Source of the DNA: Ypsolopha sequella
Taxonomy: Eukaryota; Arthropoda; Insecta; Lepidoptera; Ypsolophidae
NCBI GenBank assembly: GCA_934047225.1
Contig: OW204012.1
Span: forward strand, 6,510,001-6,574,000
Direction: 5' to 3'
DNA length: 64,000 nucleotides
Below, one piece after another: positions 48,035 to 59,304 of this stretch. Below the pieces are notes generated by a model that saw only the letters and a list, made by a program, of their open reading frames with translations, was not told where the DNA came from and did not search any database. Positions within the stretch are counted from its first letter, which is position 1; each line of letters starts with the position of its first letter. Position numbers and translations under genes: made by a program.

Positions 48035-48199
48035 CTGATCAAGGTTCAAGTAGTACCCGGGCAGCAGCTTCTGCAAAAACTCTCCCTCCTTGTGCTGTAC
48101 AGTCTTGATAATGAACTCGTCATCTTTAGTGAGATAGAAGATGCTTCCCGACGCGCCGGGGTTGCCGAGCTCTCGGAGGGGGGCGCTGCACATCGACAT
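48035..48199 (-). CDS. PIP5K: PIP5K exon B: glycine-rich loop and ATP-binding lysine
   Basis: This 165-bp exon (55 codons, phase 0 on both sides) has acceptor cccccccag and donor gtgagcgg. It begins [13 protein letters not shown], carries the glycine-rich loop [10 protein letters not shown] and the conserved segment [17 protein letters not shown], whose Lys in IIKTV binds ATP in PIP kinases, and ends [12 protein letters not shown]. It joins in frame to exon C (NPRTLLPK). The acceptor and first 21 coding bases are repeated 66 bp upstream (see separate entry). The nearer copy is the one that gives an open reading frame. Confidence 0.95.
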
Positions 48200-48311
48200 C
48201 TGGGGGGGACAAACATAAAAAAATCAAAATCCAAATACAATACAGGGGGCGCTGCACATCGACATCTGGGGGGGACAAACATAAAAGAATCAAAATCCAA
48301 ATGCAATACAA
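48183..48311 (-). repeat. 66-bp tandem duplication covering the acceptor of PIP5K exon B
   Basis: The block starting gcgctgcacatcgacatctg occurs at 48183 and again at 48249, a 66-bp period with very few differences. Each copy holds a pyrimidine-rich 3' splice site (ccccccag) and the first 21 bases of exon B. Using the outer acceptor would add exactly 66 nt and keep the frame, but the added stretch contains TGA after TTT, so such transcripts would be truncated. Confidence 0.9.
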
Positions 48312-48451
48312 TCTATCCATTTTGACAGACAGCGTTAAAACCTTGGACATGCACAGATTTTGTTTTGCCTTTGTGTTACCTACATGATTGTATTGTAAAT
48401 AGCTAGGCAATATGTTAGGTTTAGGTAAGGCTAGGTTTTATAGGCAGGTTA

Positions 48452-48800
48452 AAGGACAAGACAAAGACAAGACAAATACTCTTTATTGTACACCAAAGTT
48501 AATAAAATAAGGTAAAAGAACAAACTTATGAGAGAAGGTAACAAGTGGCGGCCTTATCACTTATAGCGATTTCTTCCAGACAACCTTTGGGTGGAAATTA
48601 ATCGTTGGAAAAAAAAATACGTGAAGGTGGTGCACAAAATAAATAATAATAATCAAATGGATAGCAAAATACCTAAAATAAATACACAAGTATAACATTG
48701 TACATACAAATACATATAATACGATAAATATATACACTAATATATTAGGACTATTTCAAATCAAATCAAATCAAATCAAAAGGTATTTATTGCCACAAGA
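48452..48800 (-). mobile_element. LINE 3' ends in reverse, two tails
   Basis: gacaagacaaagacaagaca leads into actctttattgtacac and the cttatagcgatttcttccag block shared with 20.3 kb. Beyond it, aaatcaaatcaaatcaaatc (48757-48780) leads into ggtatttattgccacaagat, the tail of another retroelement. Confidence 0.5.
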
Positions 48801-49237
48801 TGTAAGATGTACATAGAAATATAAAAAAATGCATGTTATTTGTTAGTTTAGTTGGCAATCGATAACCTTTATAGATCGACATACGTCGCATTGACTGATT
48901 TACTTCGTGTTTTCCAAAAATTAATACAGATCCAGTGTAAAAGATCTTTCAAACAAAAACACGAGAAAGATTCCTTAGAGAGTCCCATCGATGTGAAGGT
49001 GTCTCTCCATTAATATTCCTTCGAGAGTCCTGCTGAAGTATAGCTGACTCTCCATAAGATTCCTCGTGGAGTCCTCGAGAAGTAAAATACCTCCAGCACA
49101 ATAAGCGAGTGCCCTACGAAATTCAGAACTCTCCTTCCGTAATGTGCATCTGTTAATTAGGTAGAAATATAAAAAAAAGAAATAATCCAAGAACTTAAAT
49201 TGTGATAAAGTCGTATGATTCAAGAAGATTCCTACTA

Positions 49238-49400
49238 GCGGGTCTACCGCGTAATTGTCATTTTCATCAACATCAACTTGTGATTGAAATTTGACGTGCG
49301 TGCGACGACGCCCGCCTAACATGCCATCTCTTTTGCACGCGTTGAATTTCGCATGCATTTGCTTGAAGTTGATACAAATGAGAATTACGCGGTAGAGCCC
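49238..49400. repeat. Foldback family B, copy 5, reverse orientation
   Basis: Complete copy in the opposite orientation; flanks share tag. Confidence 0.85.
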
Positions 49401-49783
49401 TAGATCCCGAACAGACTGCATGTACGTCACAGTATACATTTTGTATGCAAGAAAAAAGCCGTGGCTTGAACAATTTTTTTGGTGTATTTGGTTTGAGTAT
49501 CAAAAGAAAAGTTTATATTTTATAACAAAACAAACTCTTATATTGTGTGGCCCGTTCAAAAACCGGTCAAGTGCGAGTAGTAGTAGAATAAAAAAAAATA
49601 CTGAAGTTTTAAAATTCTAATTTACAGAAACCAATGGAAACTTTGCGATGGCAGCATACACAATACATAGGTAATAAGGTTTTGTTGAATAACTATTGAA
49701 TGAATTTTGAATATAAATGTTCTGTTAAATTCTGTTTCGATGAATTAGAAAAAGGCGGGTTTTTCACAATCCGGCTGCGATAC

Positions 49784-50190
49784 CGCTCTTAAGAAAACTA
49801 AGAAAGAGAAAAAATACGACAAGAAAATATTGATTTTTTTGGGGTCCTAGTCTAATTTCTATCAGTACACTTTAAGGTACATATCGCTCTTAAGAAACTA
49901 GGAAAAAGAAAAAATATTGATTTTTTTTGGGCTCCTAGTCTAATTTCTATCTTGGGCTCCTAGTCACCGCTCTTAAGAAAACTATAAAAGACAAAAAATA
50001 CGCCAAGAAACTATTGATTTTTTTGGGCTCCTAGTCACCGCTCTTAAGAAAACTAGAAAAGACAAAAAATACGACAAGAAACTATTGATTTTTTTGGGCT
50101 CCTAGTCACCGCTCTTAAAAAAACTAGAAAATACTAAAAATACGACAAGAAACTATTGATTTTTTTGGGCTCCTAGTCTAATTTCTATCA
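49784..50190. repeat. Tandem repeat of about 70 bp, five units
   Basis: Units with caccgctcttaagaaaacta and ttttttgggctcctagtc; early units carry an extra ctaatttctatcagtacac segment. Confidence 0.8.
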
Positions 50191-50449
50191 ATACACTTTA
50201 TACCCTCATACCAAATTTGGCGCTATTATCCGCCCGGGCAACGGTAATTTCACTAAACCACCGGACTATATAGCTGGTTTGATGTAATAAGGGTAAAAGT
50301 AAAAATATTCATAAGGTAAATAACTATCTACGTGCAGATGAGTGAAAAACTGGCTAGGTATTAACGTAGTTAATTAACACTCGAACTGCGAACATTGTAC
50401 ATATGTTTATACGTGGCCAATTATCATGGTTAAAGGTCAATATCTTGTT

Positions 50450-50945
50450 AAAATTGCCTTAACCCCGCTGGCTTAAGGCGATTACCGTCGCCAAATTAGC
50501 AGCTCGACGTTTGTCTGTATGAATATCAACGGAAACGACATTGAAATAACGTTCAAATTAGTGCACAATGCGTGGTGGCTGTTACGACGCTCGCTGCGTC
50601 CTTGAAAGGGCAAAATAGGAGAAAATAATACTTTTCACATGGGCGTCATTGTTCGATTGAATAATTCTATGTTTTATTTATAGCTATCAAGTTTATCTAT
50701 TTATCAAAGCATAAATGAATTAAATCACCTAAGCCGCTTAGGAGCAGTAGGAAATTCAAGCCAAAAAACAACATTCAGTTGAAACAATTTTTCATATAGA
50801 AGTTTTGGTGGTACAAAAAAGAAAAATGTTGCATACGTTGTCCTAGAGTTGATAATCCATAATACATTTTTTTCAATATTTTTGGTTTGGCCATAAAAGA
50901 GGAGTAGGCTTTAGAAAGTACCCATTTGGCTGTATTAAGGCCCTT
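50450..50945. repeat. Inverted-repeat element F, copy 2
   Basis: Runs from cttaaggcgattaccgtcgc to ttaaggcccttaag; opposite orientation to 45.7 kb. Confidence 0.75.
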
Positions 50946-51185
50946 AAGTTGAAAAATAATTGCGATAGACTAGGAGAAGGTTGAATTAAATGTACACTGG
51001 GAGAAAATTGAGAATATATCAGTTAACTATATAGTATAACAAAGGCCCTCCCGAGACAAGCACGACTTAGTTGTGAGGACCACCAGTCAAGCGTGATTTA
51101 GCTTTAAGACAAGCACTGTATTTAGCAATAACCAACATTTTATATTTTTTTGTATTCTCTTGTGTGTCATTGTTTTATCTCTGTG

Positions 51186-51300
51186 TGTAATTATTAATAG
51201 AATAGAAATAGAAATTGTTTATTTGCAAAAAACTTATCTTATTACATTAGGTGTTGGAACATCCTTTTAAGTATTAAAAAAAAATACCTGTGCCAGGATG
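51186..51300 (-). mobile_element. Probable LINE 3' tail in reverse
   Basis: aatagaatagaaatagaaat followed by tgtttatttgcaaaaaact has the look of a reversed retroelement 3' end with a simple-repeat tail. Confidence 0.3.
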
Positions 51301-51722
51301 CCTCGCTCTTTCATAACTATGGTTATAGTTTTACAAAATAAACTTAAAGATATTAAAGATATAAGATATTATTATTATCAACTAACTGAAAAATTAAAAT
51401 TCATCCCTGATCAATGTTTTTTTTTATACCACGTTAATTAGACCATGGCTAAGAACACTATTAGTAAGTTCAGGAGTCTAATTGTTTTGGAAATATATTA
51501 AAAAAAGATATGTTCTTCCGAGAGAGGGAGTGTCAATAATATACTATTATTTCGGAAACATTTTACTATTGTATCTTTAATTCAACCTTAAATCTTTCAT
51601 TTACTGGACTAAGACAGGCCGGAATCCCATGCACGTAGGGTATTATTAATACCAGCTAAAAGGAGTTATTTTTAGAAAGAAAAATATCGACATACAGGAT
51701 TGTTGCGGCCAGCCCCTTTGTT

Positions 51723-51909
51723 ATGTATCTTTGGTTGCCAACTGTACTGGGTGCCTATCATCAAAAACATAGATAAAAGCAGAACTTTCAAAATTGTCTT
51801 TAGTGTGTATTGAACTATTTACGAACTGTGACGTCACTTCAAGTGCGAACATATCCATAGAGACAATCGGAAATCGGTAGTACCTATCTATGTTTTTGAT
51901 GATAGGCAC
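51723..51909. repeat. Foldback family A, copy 4, truncated
   Basis: Starts tatctttggttgccaact and runs to tgatgataggcacccaac. The distal part of the right terminus is missing. Opposite orientation to the 8.0-kb copy. Confidence 0.75.
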
Positions 51910-52593
51910 CCAACTAACACCAACTACATATGCGAATTTTATTTTTGTCACTGTCACTCCAAGCGAAAAATCGCGCAGTGCGAGAAGGGCGGATTCAGGG
52001 AAAAGGGAAAAAACATTATTTAATCTTTTTATTAAAAAAACTAAAATAGCTAGCAAAATTTCAAATATCAAATCTCTAGATATTGTTGAAACACACCTAA
52101 TAAAATATGTTTGAGTTCTGTATATGATTCCTATTCGTCAAACGAGGAGAAAAACTGTGTTTGAAGATCTCATTTCAATAATTATTTCTATCGAGGAAAA
52201 TTTATCCAAACATGTTTTCCAATTAATAAACCCTAGATTATATAGTCAAAATGCATATACCAGAAATACCAGAGATTTTTCGAGTATTTCATGAAATACA
52301 CAGAAAAGAAACACCAGTATTTTTTTCGCATATCGCCTTAAAAGCTTTGGAGCGTATGTAATTGTAACCTATGGTTGCTAAAGGCAATGTCTATAACCTG
52401 CTCTAGAACCTAAAGCAACAGCTCTGGCGCTAAAAGGGCACATCGCATAACAGATCTGGAGCGTATCCGATTGTGCCTGAAGGTGCAAATAGCAGCTTAT
52501 GCAGCCCTTATTTGGCACCTCGAGCAGTGAACGATTTAGTGAACGAAATTATTGTTTAATTCATTCATTTGGGTCTTGTTCGGTGCTTATTTG

Positions 52594-52976
52594 GGGCATT
52601 GGATATTTTATTAGAATTTTCTTTCTAGTGCGTCGTCAGTTGTTAGAGTTCCGTACCCAAAGGGTAACGGGCATTGGATATTTTATTAGAATTTTCTTTC
52701 TAGTGCGTCGTCAGTTGTTAGGGTTCCGTACCCAAAGGGTAACCTACGGGATCCTATTACTAAGACTCCGCTGTCCGTCTGTCTGTCTGTATAGTTAGAC
52801 AGTTGAAATTTTCACAAATAATGTATTTCTGTTGCCGCTATAACAAAAAATAATAAAAAACGGAATAAAATAAATATTTACAACAAACATAAAACAAACG
52901 TGATATTTTTGCCGTTTTTATAGATTATGGTACGGAACCCTTCGTGCGCTAGTCCGACTGGCACTTGGCCGTTTTT
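52594..52976. repeat. Interspersed repeat family D, copy 3, with a 75-bp tandem start
   Basis: The first 75 bp (gggcattggatattttatta onward) are repeated at 52594 and 52669, and the rest of the element follows the second copy. Confidence 0.75.
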
Positions 52977-53427
52977 TTTATGGTATTATAAAACCATTTT
53001 GGAAATTGATTCAGTTTAAGGTGAGTAACTTTTTCTTCTAGTTTATTGTAAGTGCATTGACAAATATGTGGCAACGTTATTTAACTGACAATAATATACA
53101 TGTGTTTTCTTTCAAAATTTTCACACGCCTCCAATTTAATTAGTATTTCGATTGAAATTTACGTCAATTTGAAAGAAAGAAAATAATTTATTTGACACAC
53201 ATTGTATATCATAATGTTATGATATACAATATGTACACACAAAAATCATATTTGTGACAAAATGGAACCATCTCAGCATTTGCTGTAGATTGCAAGCAAT
53301 TCTACAACGCTGGTTTTCAGATCGCCCCATTTCAAACTTAATATAACCATACGTCGTGCAGATAGGCTTAATACTATTGTTTTTTTTTTAATATAAAAAA
53401 CAATATTTAGCTCTGATTAAATATTTA

Positions 53428-53491
53428 CCGGTCTGGGTAGGAACCTCGGTCTTGATAACAAGAGGTCGCAGGTTCGAATCCTGGCCCGGGG
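53428..53491 (+). tRNA. tRNA-like sequence, probably a SINE head, not a functional tRNA
   Basis: An exact B-box ggttcgaatcc at 53471-53481 follows ttgataacaagaggtcgca, an anticodon-arm-like stretch. The A-box is poor and the acceptor stem does not pair properly. The DNA after it (tctagtttgtaatgcactct) is also found at 30138-30157 inside a hAT-like element, as expected of dispersed repeats. Confidence 0.4.
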
Positions 53492-53917
53492 AATTTTTTC
53501 AAATTCTTGTCTTTAGATTTGTTTCTGATTCATATTTTCTAGTTTGTAATGCACTCTAATAATATATATAATTATTGATGAAATTTCAGTATTATATAAT
53601 TTAAAATAAAATGTAAAATTAGGAATTTAGTGCACATTATTAATCAAATAGAAACATAGGATGGTCTGAGAATCCCAGACAAAAACTTAAAACCAAATAA
53701 AAGCGGCCGAATGCATGAGTCAGACAGGCCAATAGCTAAACTAGAGCCTAATTAAAAACCAAAACTGGAGTCCATAACGTTAGTAACTAATTATACAGAA
53801 GAAATACGTTAACATCAAACAGGGTTGCCAAATGCAAATTATTTATTCTTTCTTATTCTTGATTGCACAAACACAAAAACATGAAAACAGATTATATTAA
53901 CAATATAATTATACAAC

Positions 53918-54169
53918 GTGTAACAGAAAGGTGTAACCAAATTTGAACAGCTTATTCCGTCACTGATATAGAACAACTTTTACTATGGAGCCAACTCTGA
54001 AATCTCAAAAAAATAATCTACCCTTCCATACATTTTGGCCGAGCGGCATTGCCTTTTTTTTATGAGACAGTTAATTTTTTTTTTCCGAAATACAGGGTTT
54101 GTTCCATAGTAAAAGTTTTCTATATCATTGACTGAACAAGCTCTTCAAATATGGTTACACCTTTCTGTT
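53918..54169. repeat. Foldback family C, copy 3
   Basis: Complete left tip; the right tip is altered to ctgttttag. Nested in the hAT-like element 53820-54624. Confidence 0.82.
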
Positions 54170-54289
54170 TTAGTTGTATATAGATAGGCGCGCTTATTTC
54201 TAACAAGAGATTTCTTACAGCAAAACCAGGAGCAAACAACAATAAAAAAGAAAAAGGCCAAGTTTGTGTGTAAGGGTGCGAGGGTGCGT

Positions 54290-54490
54290 GTGTGTAAGTT
54301 AGTATGTTTGTTACTTCTTCACGCTGAAACAGCTGAACGGATTTCGATGAAACTTGGAGTGGAGATAGCTTATACCCTGAAGTAACACATAGGCTACATT
54401 TTATCCCGTAAAAAAAAACACTGTTCCCGTGGATAAAAGGTAGACGTAAAACCGAATAAAACGCGGACGGAGCCGTTGGCAGAAGCTAGT
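54290..54490 (+). mobile_element. Helitron-like fragment ending CTAGT
   Basis: Runs from about tgtttgttacttcttcacgc through taacacataggctacatttt to gaagctagt. The CTAG-T end preceded by a short GC-rich stem is Helitron-like. A related end is at 58491. Confidence 0.4.
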
Positions 54491-55036
54491 AGATAATGAA
54501 TAAGTAATCTGTCATTAAAACTATATGAAGTGTTATTCTGAAATAAAAGATTTTTTTTTTTTCATTTTATTTACTCGCAAATATTCGTAACAATACGAAT
54601 AAAATCGTACATCTGGCAACCCTGCCATCAAATAAAGCAGTTTGAGACCACTTTAAATGCGAAAAAACCTGCTAAATGCAGTTCCCAGCTCCGTTAGCGA
54701 TAAGCTTATCTGTTTACATTTATATATGACATTTTAATCGAGTTAACAATATTAATTAATAGTATTGTTGTAATGCGGATATTGATATTAGGTTCATAGA
54801 AAATCCAGTTTGGGGGCTCCACAATACAAAACATCAGTTTTGCACTGGATTCAGTTCCGTCAGTGTAAAAAAATTGTTATACATCACGCTGATTTCATTT
54901 AAACTATGGGTCATATTTATCAGGCAACGCTTTTTACAAGACAAGAATAGCCTCGAAACAAGAAGGGAAATCTATTCAGGTTTCCAAGAAAACCAGCCCC
55001 AATGAAACATCTTTCACACTGGCAAATCCGATTAAA

Positions 55037-56180
55037 GCTTCGGCACACAGAAAGCGCGGCAGAAGCGAAGCGCGATGAAAGCGCGCCGTCAGCGGGCGAA
55101 TGAGCCCGTCCATCACATGAAGATTTTTATGAAAATCAATTCCGTTTAAAAAGCTAAAAACAGTAGTAGAATTATGTATTCGATATCGTTACTGGTAATC
55201 AAAGTGAGCTTAACGGCATGTCTCGTGACGTCATCTGACACGATTTCATACTAAATAAAACAGTTTTTTTTTTCGCGATGAAAGCGCGCCGTCAGCGGGC
55301 GAATGAGCCCGTCCATCACATGAAGATTTTTATGAAAATCAATTCCGTTTAAAAAGCTAAAAACAGTAGTAGAATTATGTATTCGATATCGTTACTGGTA
55401 ATCAAAGTGAGCTTAACGGCATGTCTCGTGACGTCATCTGACACGATTTCATACTAAATAAAACAGTTTTTTTTTTTAATTCAATGTTTTGTTATTTGCC
55501 ATATAACAATCAATCAGTTACTAATAATACTGCTATTTCACTGCAGGGGTCGTGTCCATTACTACAGACGTACACAAAGTAATTTTTTCAGAGGCTTGGT
55601 AAGTAATCAGTATCATGGTTCAATAACAACTTTTGTGAAATTTAATTTAACGAATTTCACAATTTTTTTATTGAAGAGCTTGTGTGACTAGATTGATGGA
55701 TGTGGAAGATTGATCGTAGAAGATTGAAATCTGTAGTCTCTGCCTCTGCCTACCCCTCTTGGAGACAGACGTGAGTATACGTATGTATGTATGTATGTAA
55801 TACCGATCACTTACCAAGCCTACAGTATGAATTTGGACGATGACTAAAAATTTACCTTGTATATGAGAGACGCTAAACAAAAGCATTAGCGGCGCATCAC
55901 CACAAAATACCTATAGATACAACCAGAAGGCCGCCACGATGACGGAGCAAAAACAGACGCACACATGCATAGACGCGTACGTATGATGATCTCGGCAGAA
56001 TTTCGTATTGGCATTCACCCGAGTATCTCCGAGATCGTCGTACGTACGCGTCTTCTGTTAGCGGTTATTTTGTGGCATCACGCCGCGCTTTCTGTGTGCC
56101 GTACTTTCGTAGTTATCCGCCCACCAACGCGCGCTCAATAATCGCGCCCCGCTCCCGCCACGCCTTCTGTGTGCCGAAGC
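55037..56180. mobile_element. 1.1-kb element with gcttcggcacacagaa ends
   Basis: gcttcggcacacagaaagcg at the left and cgccttctgtgtgccgaagc at the right. A further related end (gcgctttctgtgtgccg) is at 56079-56095. Contains a 203-bp tandem duplication near the left end. Confidence 0.6.
55071..55476. repeat. 203-bp tandem duplication
   Basis: cgcgatgaaagcgcgccgtc starts both copies (55071 and 55274). A reverse relative of part of the unit lies at 18350-18505. Confidence 0.9.
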
Positions 56181-56568
56181 CTTCACCGGGAAGTTAGACA
56201 AACTACACGTAGTTAGGAATCAACTCGGTCTAGGTCATTCTCATCATTTAGATTATTACTGGTAATTCAGCTGTAAACGAATTGGTCTGTTAACAGTTTT
56301 AATCTGTGTTTGTTGCATTAGTTTACTTTATGGTACGCTTTTTGACCTAGAATTTTATTATTTTACGGTGCAATAAATAATACAATCTAAATTAGAGCTT
56401 TTTGACTTCAAGTGTCAACTTAAGAGGATAGTTCCCGCAAAACCATAAACTCTTTCTTGTTTAAAAAATTAGCAATAGGTACAACACATGAAAAAAAATT
56501 GTACTTCTACCATTAATATAATGCACACGATTATCAAAGCAGTCTTCAGTTATTCCAATATCAATATA

Positions 56569-57010
56569 CAGGGTGCTTGGTAATTCGACCTATTCCTTGA
56601 AAGGGGTTATACTAGAGATCATTTCCAACGAATTAAGTCCTATCAACTAGGTGTCGAAAATGAATGGTCTCCGAGTTACGAAGGTTTTTATATTATTTTT
56701 CAAACTTTCAGACTAATAACCAAAAATTAATAAATTCTTCTCTCAGCACTTATTTATTATATTAAATTTCTGATCAATGATAGATGAGTGATCATTTATA
56801 AAAAAAAAACGTGCCCTGAATTCCCATAATCTCAGAATTAAAAGGTCTTAAATGGAAAGAAAACCTTTTTTATTTTGTATATTTTGAAATATTGACGTGT
56901 TTTACTTGAAAAAATATATATCATTTTCAACCCCTATCAAGGCATTATTTGTTGGAAAAGATCCCTAGTATAACCACTTTAAAAGAATAGGTCGAATTAC
57001 CAAGCACCCT
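56569..57010. mobile_element. TA-flanked MITE with cagggtgcttggtaattcga ends
   Basis: 442 bp; about 25 bp of terminal inverted repeat extending with changes for about 50 bp; flanked by ta/tata. The TA target suggests a Tc1/mariner relative. Confidence 0.75.
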
Positions 57011-57391
57011 ATATATAAATATAATTATTAATTAAAGTGTAGAACCCGGTGTGTCTGTACATTGAAGAAAAGTAATAAAAATAGAAAGGGGGGGACTAAA
57101 GAACAGTAATATAACACAAATCAGCGATTTTTAGACTTCATTTCTGTCTGTCTATTTATTTGTTCGTTCACGCACATCTCCTAAACCAATGACCGGATTC
57201 TTATGTAGTTTTCACTGGTAGACAAAGCTTAATTTGTATTAGAATATAAGCTTTGTTTCATTAAAATCGGATGTCGGAATAAAACTTGGAATTTACTTTT
57301 CTACTGTTAGAAGTTATGTAGCAAATAATAATTCCTGGCGATGAAGGCCTATAGACGTCACAAACGATTATGCAGCGTATAAAATTTTAGT

Positions 57392-57950
57392 ATATAAGGT
57401 CTTTCAATTTAAATGAAATTGGGGGCTCGGTTAGTGATCATTGAACCTTGTTCCTGGTCCCTGGCCGGGTCTCCGGTATGGGTTCGGGCGGTTGATTGGA
57501 TTTTACATTGTATAATAATATTTTACCTATAATTTTAATCGTATATATATTGCTACATAAATTAAATAAACATTTAATCTAAGTAGTTCATGTACATTTA
57601 TTATTTTATTATATATATTTTTATAAGATTAAAATTTGACTTGTGAAACGTGTATTATATATACCTACTTTGCAAAATAAACTTTTTGAATTTTGAATTT
57701 TTGAATGGAAAGTAATTTAGGAGGTGATTCAGTATCGTTAATACATCATATTCTGCTGCAAAGCACTTTTTTTTGCACGGACTTTTTTTTCACTTCTCGG
57801 TACAAAGTGGTCCGATCAGCTGACTCAGTTTGTATGGACAAGCGAAGAAAAAGTTCGCGCAAAATATGTAATTTGTAGTGGAATGTGATGTATTAACGAT
57901 ACTGAATTACCTCCTAAATTACTTTCCATTTAAATTGAAAGACCTTATAT
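57392..57950. repeat. Foldback element split by a retroelement
   Basis: The arms atataaggtctttcaattta and complement. The left arm is interrupted after 57415 and resumes at 57714. The insert of 298 bp (57416-57713) ends in a (ttttgaat)-type tail and is flanked by aatg. Confidence 0.8.
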
Positions 57951-58257
57951 AAAAAATCAACAGGTGGCGCTGTTAATTATTAGAAATAAATAAATATTTA
58001 ATTATTTCGTTTAAATAGCGTCATCTATTTCGATAAATCAAAAGTTTTAATGCGAATTTTGTTACAGCAATTGTATAACAGATAAACCTTCTTTGACGAA
58101 ACGGGTTAGGTACTATAATAACTGAAAATTGTAAAGCGAAGTATATTAAATTTTATTTAAAAAAAACTGTAAAAAAAAAGAGCTACGTCTGTCTGTCTAT
58201 TGATGATATTCCAAAAAAATTGCAGTGCAGGATAATGACACAAAAAAACGTAATTTT

Positions 58258-58491
58258 TGTCTGTATTTTATGCATTACGCAAAAACTACTAAACGGGTTT
58301 TAATGCGGTTACCACTGTACGATCCTCAGCAGTGAGACATGGATTACAAAGAAAGAAGGAAGGGAGATCATTGTTCGATAACTTATTATCCAATTATGGG
58401 ATACTTATTTAATGCGGGATTCCCAAGGGAATATTACACTGTGGCCGCATTATCTTCTTCCACGCGGACGAAGTCGCAGGCAACAGCTAGT
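58258..58491 (+). mobile_element. Helitron-like fragment ending CTAGT
   Basis: Has aaaactactaaacgggtttt and ends cggacgaagtcgcaggcaac followed by agctagt. Weaker relatives: 41630-41745 and 57120-57300. Confidence 0.4.
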
Positions 58492-58782
58492 TGAGAAATA
58501 AAAAACCAAAAATGTCTCTAAAAAGTGTTCATGTCGAGATCTAAAATGATTTGAGCAAAAACCCGTACATATTAATTATAGATTAAAATCTGTAAACTTT
58601 ATTGAACTCTGAAACGACAGATGTTTCATACAATCTTTGGTTTTCTTTGTAGTCAATTATTTGCATGTACGCCATTTAATCTTCAGCTGTGAAAACTTGC
58701 CAAGTTCCACATATTCAGTAGCAAGGATCCTAACAAACTTTCTTTTTAACACTTCAAAAAGGAGGCGGTTCTCCTTCTAAAT

Positions 58783-58972
58783 GGGCCTTATATGGAACAG
58801 ACTGGTGACTTCAGCGGCGTCACTGATGAGAGGGTTCCGGCACCGCGCTCACCAACCCGCCTGCCCAGCGTGTGTGAGTATGGGCAATTCTTGAAGGATG
58901 ACCGCCGGGAGTGGCAAAGTCCTGGAAAGGCTTATGTCCAGCAGTGGACGAACTAGGCTGATGGATGGATGG
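58783..58972 (+). mobile_element. Same LINE 3' end, short copy
   Basis: Only the terminal 190 bp are present, ending in atggatggatgga. Confidence 0.7.
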
Positions 58973-59017
58973 ACGTTTTATGTGGGATTGGTCTTAAGGT
59001 CAAACATCAGTCGCTAA

Positions 59018-59290
59018 GCGCAAAGTGCATAACTTACCATTGTTTTTCTTTGTTTAAAAGCAAGAGTTTGATATTGTTTACACAATTAGTCATGATCTTG
59101 TCCAAACAAAGTTAAAACAGCAATTTAGTTTGTTTTGAAAAGATCATGACTAATTGTGTATGCAATATCAAACTCTTGCTTTATAAACCTCACTAATACT
59201 GAATTATTGGTGTCAATTGCCACATACCAAAAGGTTTTTCAATTTTTAACTCCTAAACAACAAAAACAAAGGTAAGTTATGCACTTTGCC
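59018..59290. repeat. Foldback element (gcgcaaagtgcataacttac ends)
   Basis: Outer arms gcgcaaagtgcataacttac and complement; an inner 40-bp inverted match (agagtttgatattgtttaca). An isolated end occurs at 32110-32130. Confidence 0.8.
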
Positions 59291-59304
59291 CTAAGGAACT
59301 GACG

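Larger units (their letters stand above)
53820..54624. mobile_element. hAT-like element carrying nested repeats
   Basis: It starts CAGGGTTGCCAAATG and ends CATCTGGCAACCCTG. The 8-bp flanks acatcaaa and ccatcaaa match in 7 positions. Inside are a foldback element of the 61.8-kb family (53918-54169) and a Helitron-like piece (about 54290-54490). The ends resemble those of the element at 29918-30312. Confidence 0.7.

Noticed and set aside
49784..50190. CRISPR-like regular repeats
   Set aside because: A eukaryotic tandem repeat with no unique spacers of constant length.
53428..53491. Functional tRNA gene
   Set aside because: The B-box is good, but the acceptor stem and A-box do not fit; more likely SINE-derived.
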